From positions 1-9,457 of the forward strand of contig CABQGZ010000096.1 of NCBI GenBank assembly GCA_902463835.1: 9,457 nt of DNA, read 5' to 3'. Of this stretch, positions 7,366-9,457 are shown piece after piece. The stretch is from an uncultured Lachnospiraceae bacterium (GTDB taxonomy: Bacteria; Bacillota; Clostridia; Lachnospirales; Lachnospiraceae). The position numbers were made by a program, and so were the translations under genes. A model generated the notes under the pieces. That model saw nothing but the letters and a program-made list of their open reading frames with translations. It did not search any database and had not been told where the DNA came from. Numbering within the stretch: position 1 is the first letter of the stretch; each line of letters begins with the position of its first letter.

Positions 7366-8265
7366 CTATTTGTCATACAGTGCCATCTTCCGATAAGCTC
7401 CGGGCGTCATTTTTAAGAATTTTGCAAATATCCGGTTGAAGAATTTCACGTCCTCATATCCTGTGGCGCGAGCAATCTCCTAGATTGTAAGATCGCTGCC
7501 CAAAAGGAGCTGACAGCTTTTTTCTATGCGTATTTTCTGAAGATATTCCATCACCGTCACACCGGTTTCCCGCTTGAAACGTCCGCTGATATACTGCAGG
7601 CTGAAATGGTATTCCTCACAAAAATGTTTGAGGACAGCTCTGTCCCTGTAATGGATCTGAAGATACCCGATCAGCTCCAATATGGCAGTACTCTCATGCT
7701 CACTGCCCGCTGCAAAGCGCTTGCTGTTCTCCTGCACGATCCCACGCATGGTGAGGATCATAATCTCCATGAGGCGGCAGCGGCAGACCTCAGTATACCC
7801 CATCTTCTTCCCCTCGTACTCCCTGCGGATTCCCAGCAAAAGTTCCAATACCTGCCCGTCCTCATCATGCAGGATATGATTGGCCAGGCTCTGCCCATAA
7901 TACTGCTTGTAATAGCGGATCAGACAGACCCGCAGCAATTCTTCAAAGGAATAGCAGTCCGCCAGTGCGCTGTCGATAAGTTCCGGCAGAAACAAGCAGT
8001 TGATCAGGGTAAAATTCCTGCTCTCCTCATAGCTGTGCCGACTTCCATAATCCACAATAAAATAATCTCCTGCCTGCAGAGTCCCGGTCTCCCCATTTAA
8101 CGTATGCTTCGCGCTCCCGCCTGTCACATACGTCAGTTCAAAGCAGTCATGCCCATGCACCGTCACATCCTCCTGATCCATGGACATGATGACAACCTTT
8201 TCTGCATTTATGTCTGTGTAGGTTTTTATTTCCAATACCCGATCTTTTTCCATAATGAATGCCAT
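7366..8265 (-). pseudogene. AraC-family sugar-type regulator interrupted by an in-frame TAG
   Basis: The intact gene would encode a 299-residue AraC-type activator, a normal family length. Residues 25-85 form a cupin-like ligand domain (VHGHDCFELTYV, LQAGDYFIVDYGSRHSY). Helix-turn-helix 1 lies at about 210-235 (LKHFCEEYHFSLQYISGRF). At codon 262 (7482-7480) there is a TAG where relatives usually have a residue such as Gln; CAG to TAG would be a single transition. The frame then continues without interruption for 37 codons through EIARATGYEDVKFFNRIF and MTPGAYRKM, which is the second helix-turn-helix and family signature, ending at TAG 7368-7366. Without readthrough the product is 261 residues and lacks half of the DNA-binding domain. 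The start is ATG 8265 or the ATG four codons later; neither has a strong ribosome binding site, and an in-frame TGA lies just upstream. It is divergent from the rhamnosidase gene, its likely target. Confidence 0.85.
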
Positions 8266-8367
8266 CGCCGTTCAGTCTCTGCCGCTGCTCCTGTTTCTCC
8301 GGCTGCCGCTGAGCTGCGATGATTAAATTCACCACCCTTTTTTCCTAAAATCACGGTCTTTTTCTTT

Positions 8368-8396
8368 ATCTTACTATCTGTTATCATAAAAGTCAA
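8368..8396 (-). promoter_or_regulatory. Sigma-A-type promoter for the AraC-family gene
   Basis: On the minus strand TTGACT (8396-8391) and TAAGAT (8373-8368) are separated by exactly 17 bp. The start site would be near 8361, leaving a leader of about 96 nt before the ATG at 8265. The promoter looks intact even though the gene it drives is interrupted. Confidence 0.65.
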
Positions 8397-8417
8397 CAGA
8401 AACTATCACACCACATA
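8373..8417. promoter_or_regulatory. Candidate regulator half-sites between the AraC gene and the rhamnosidase
   Basis: Two copies of ACTATC-n6-CATA start at 8373 and 8402, 29 bp apart, and agree at 10 of 16 positions. The first overlaps the spacer of the AraC gene promoter; the second lies just before the rhamnosidase ribosome binding site. No convincing plus-strand promoter is visible: TATCAT at 8382 lacks a -35. That would suit an activator-dependent rhamnosidase promoter. The match is weak and could be chance. Confidence 0.25.
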
Positions 8418-8433
8418 CTTTGGAGGTATTCCT

Positions 8434-9457
8434 ATGGAATGGAAAGCAAAATGGCTGAAACCAGCCACCGATATGGGCGACGTTGCCCCGGTCTATACCA
8501 CCAGTTTCCCGCAAAAGAAACAGGCAGAAAAAGCAACTCTCTATGTGACTGCCCTCGGCACCTACGAGGCTGTCTTAAACGGATCCCGGGTAGGGGATTT
8601 CATTTTGGCCCCCGGCTGGACTACCTACCCGCATCGTCTTCAGTATCAGGCTTATGACGTCACGCCTCTGTTAAAAGATGAGAACACACTCTCCATCACC
8701 GTTGGAAAAGGCTGGTACCGCAGCCGCATGCCCTATCAGGCTTCCGACTTTCAGGCAGCTCTGATGGCAAAACCGGCAGGCGTTCTAGCTCAGCTGGAGC
8801 TCCACTTTGCAGACGGAACCACCGAGATCATCGGTTCCGATGATTCCTGGACGGTTGCAGAAAGCAGTATCCGCTTTTCCGAGATCTATGACGGAGAGAC
8901 CTGCGACGCCTCCTTCGTCCCAGCCTCCACGGAAGCCGCGGTAGTGTTTGACGGCCCTTTCCACACATTGATTCCCCAGCAGGGTGAGGAGATCAAAGAG
9001 CAGGAGCGCGTGCTGGCCGCCAGCCGTTTCACCACGCCAAAGGGCGAGACTGTCATTGACTTCGGCCAGGAGGTGACCGGCTATGTGGAGATCACTGTGG
9101 ATGCAAAGAAAGGTGAGGAAATCGCCCTTTCCTTTGCGGAGGTCATGGACAAGGAAGGCAATTTCTACACAGAGAATTATCGCGGTGCCAAGGCAAAATA
9201 CCGCTATATCTGCCGGGACGGCAGACAGATCGCCAAGGCAAAGCTCACCTTCTTCGGCTTCCGCTATATCCGGATCGACGCGTTCCCGGGCGGTGTCGAA
9301 AAAGCTCTGCCAGAGTATTTTACCGCAATCGCAATCCACTCTGATATGAAGCGTATCGGACATTTAAGCTGTTCCAATCCCCTTTTAAATCGTCTCTTTG
9401 ACAATATCATCTGGGGTCAGAAGGGCAATTTTGTGGATGTACCTACCGACTGTCCCC
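8434..9457 (+). CDS. Alpha-L-rhamnosidase, GH78 family (partial)
   Basis: Glycoside hydrolase expected to release terminal alpha-L-rhamnose from glycosides or rhamnose-containing polysaccharides by inversion. The first 341 residues are present and the frame is open to the right edge; full GH78 enzymes are commonly 750-1000 residues. There is no signal peptide, so the enzyme is probably cytoplasmic and acts on imported substrate. Residues about 30-180 form the N-terminal beta-sandwich (Bac_rhamnosid_N type; ALGTYEAVLNGSRVGD, APGWTTYPHRLQYQ, GKGWYRS). Residues about 205-310 form the second beta domain (VIDFGQEVTGYVEI, FFGFRYIRI). The (alpha/alpha)6 catalytic domain begins near 315 (LSCSNPLLNRLFDNI), and the window stops inside the family motif VDVPTDCP, just before the usual QRDER. 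Catalytic glutamates lie beyond the edge. TTGGAGG (8420-8426) lies 7 nt before the ATG. The neighbouring AraC gene is its likely regulator but is broken here. Confidence 0.95.
   Translation, partial: MEWKAKWLKPATDMGDVAPVYTTSFPQKKQAEKATLYVTALGTYEAVLNGSRVGDFILAPGWTTYPHRLQYQAYDVTPLLKDENTLSITVGKGWYRSRMPYQASDFQAALMAKPAGVLAQLELHFADGTTEIIGSDDSWTVAESSIRFSEIYDGETCDASFVPASTEAAVVFDGPFHTLIPQQGEEIKEQERVLAASRFTTPKGETVIDFGQEVTGYVEITVDAKKGEEIALSFAEVMDKEGNFYTENYRGAKAKYRYICRDGRQIAKAKLTFFGFRYIRIDAFPGGVEKALPEYFTAIAIHSDMKRIGHLSCSNPLLNRLFDNIIWGQKGNFVDVPTDCP

Noticed and set aside
7480..7482. Pyrrolysine or other recoding of TAG
   Set aside because: TAG ends the kinase gene and this gene itself, and no pyrrolysine machinery or downstream element is visible. 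A nonsense mutation is simpler.
8147..8335. A 62-codon minus-strand frame that could be a leader peptide before the AraC gene
   Set aside because: It overlaps the regulator coding region in another frame, is rich in Gln/Arg/His without motifs, and its possible ribosome binding site is badly spaced.
8785..9363. A 192-codon open frame antisense to the rhamnosidase
   Set aside because: The plus-strand frame carries clear GH78 motifs across the same stretch, and the antisense product has no recognisable features.

Overview
The window reads as a moderately GC-rich Firmicutes chromosome, most likely a Lachnospiraceae-type gut clostridium. The grounds are a YesM/YesN-type two-component pair next to a ribose/rhamnose-class ABC importer, a PcsB-like coiled-coil protein ending in a SleB-type wall hydrolase domain, a short DtxR/MntR regulator, a GH78 alpha-L-rhamnosidase, and strong AGGAGG-type ribosome binding sites. 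The assignment to family is inference.

Layout. Positions 1-2070 (minus strand) hold the start of a sugar ABC importer operon: the ATPase is promoter-proximal and is followed 3 nt later by a permease that runs off the left edge. A 178-bp divergent region (2071-2248) carries promoter-like sequences for both directions and repeated GGTAA motifs that look like response-regulator sites. Positions 2249-5624 (plus) encode an AraC-type response regulator and its sensor kinase, overlapping by 20 bp. The kinase stop codon overlaps the stop codon of the convergent wall hydrolase gene (5621-6796, minus). A 187-bp divergent region separates that gene from a small DtxR/MntR-type metalloregulator (6984-7352, plus). 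An AraC/cupin regulator (7366-8265, minus) follows; it is broken by an in-frame TAG that removes its second helix-turn-helix. It is divergent from a GH78 alpha-L-rhamnosidase (8434 onward, plus) that runs off the right edge.

How the genes may work together. The kinase probably senses an external sugar or glycoside through its large extracytoplasmic domain and, through the response regulator, activates the divergent importer. The rhamnosidase would release L-rhamnose from plant or microbial glycosides, and the permease looks closest to the rhamnose/AI-2 branch of the RbsC class, so both ends may serve rhamnose use. That link is inference, because a wall hydrolase and a metalloregulator sit between them. 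The most notable points are the amber codon in the AraC regulator beside the rhamnosidase, the spaced GGTAA repeats in the importer/TCS promoter region, the overlapping convergent stop codons, the PcsB-coil/SleB domain combination, and the mixed DtxR/MntR metal-ligand set. I see no clearly novel multi-gene system. No RNA genes, CRISPR arrays, insertion sequences or tRNAs were seen.
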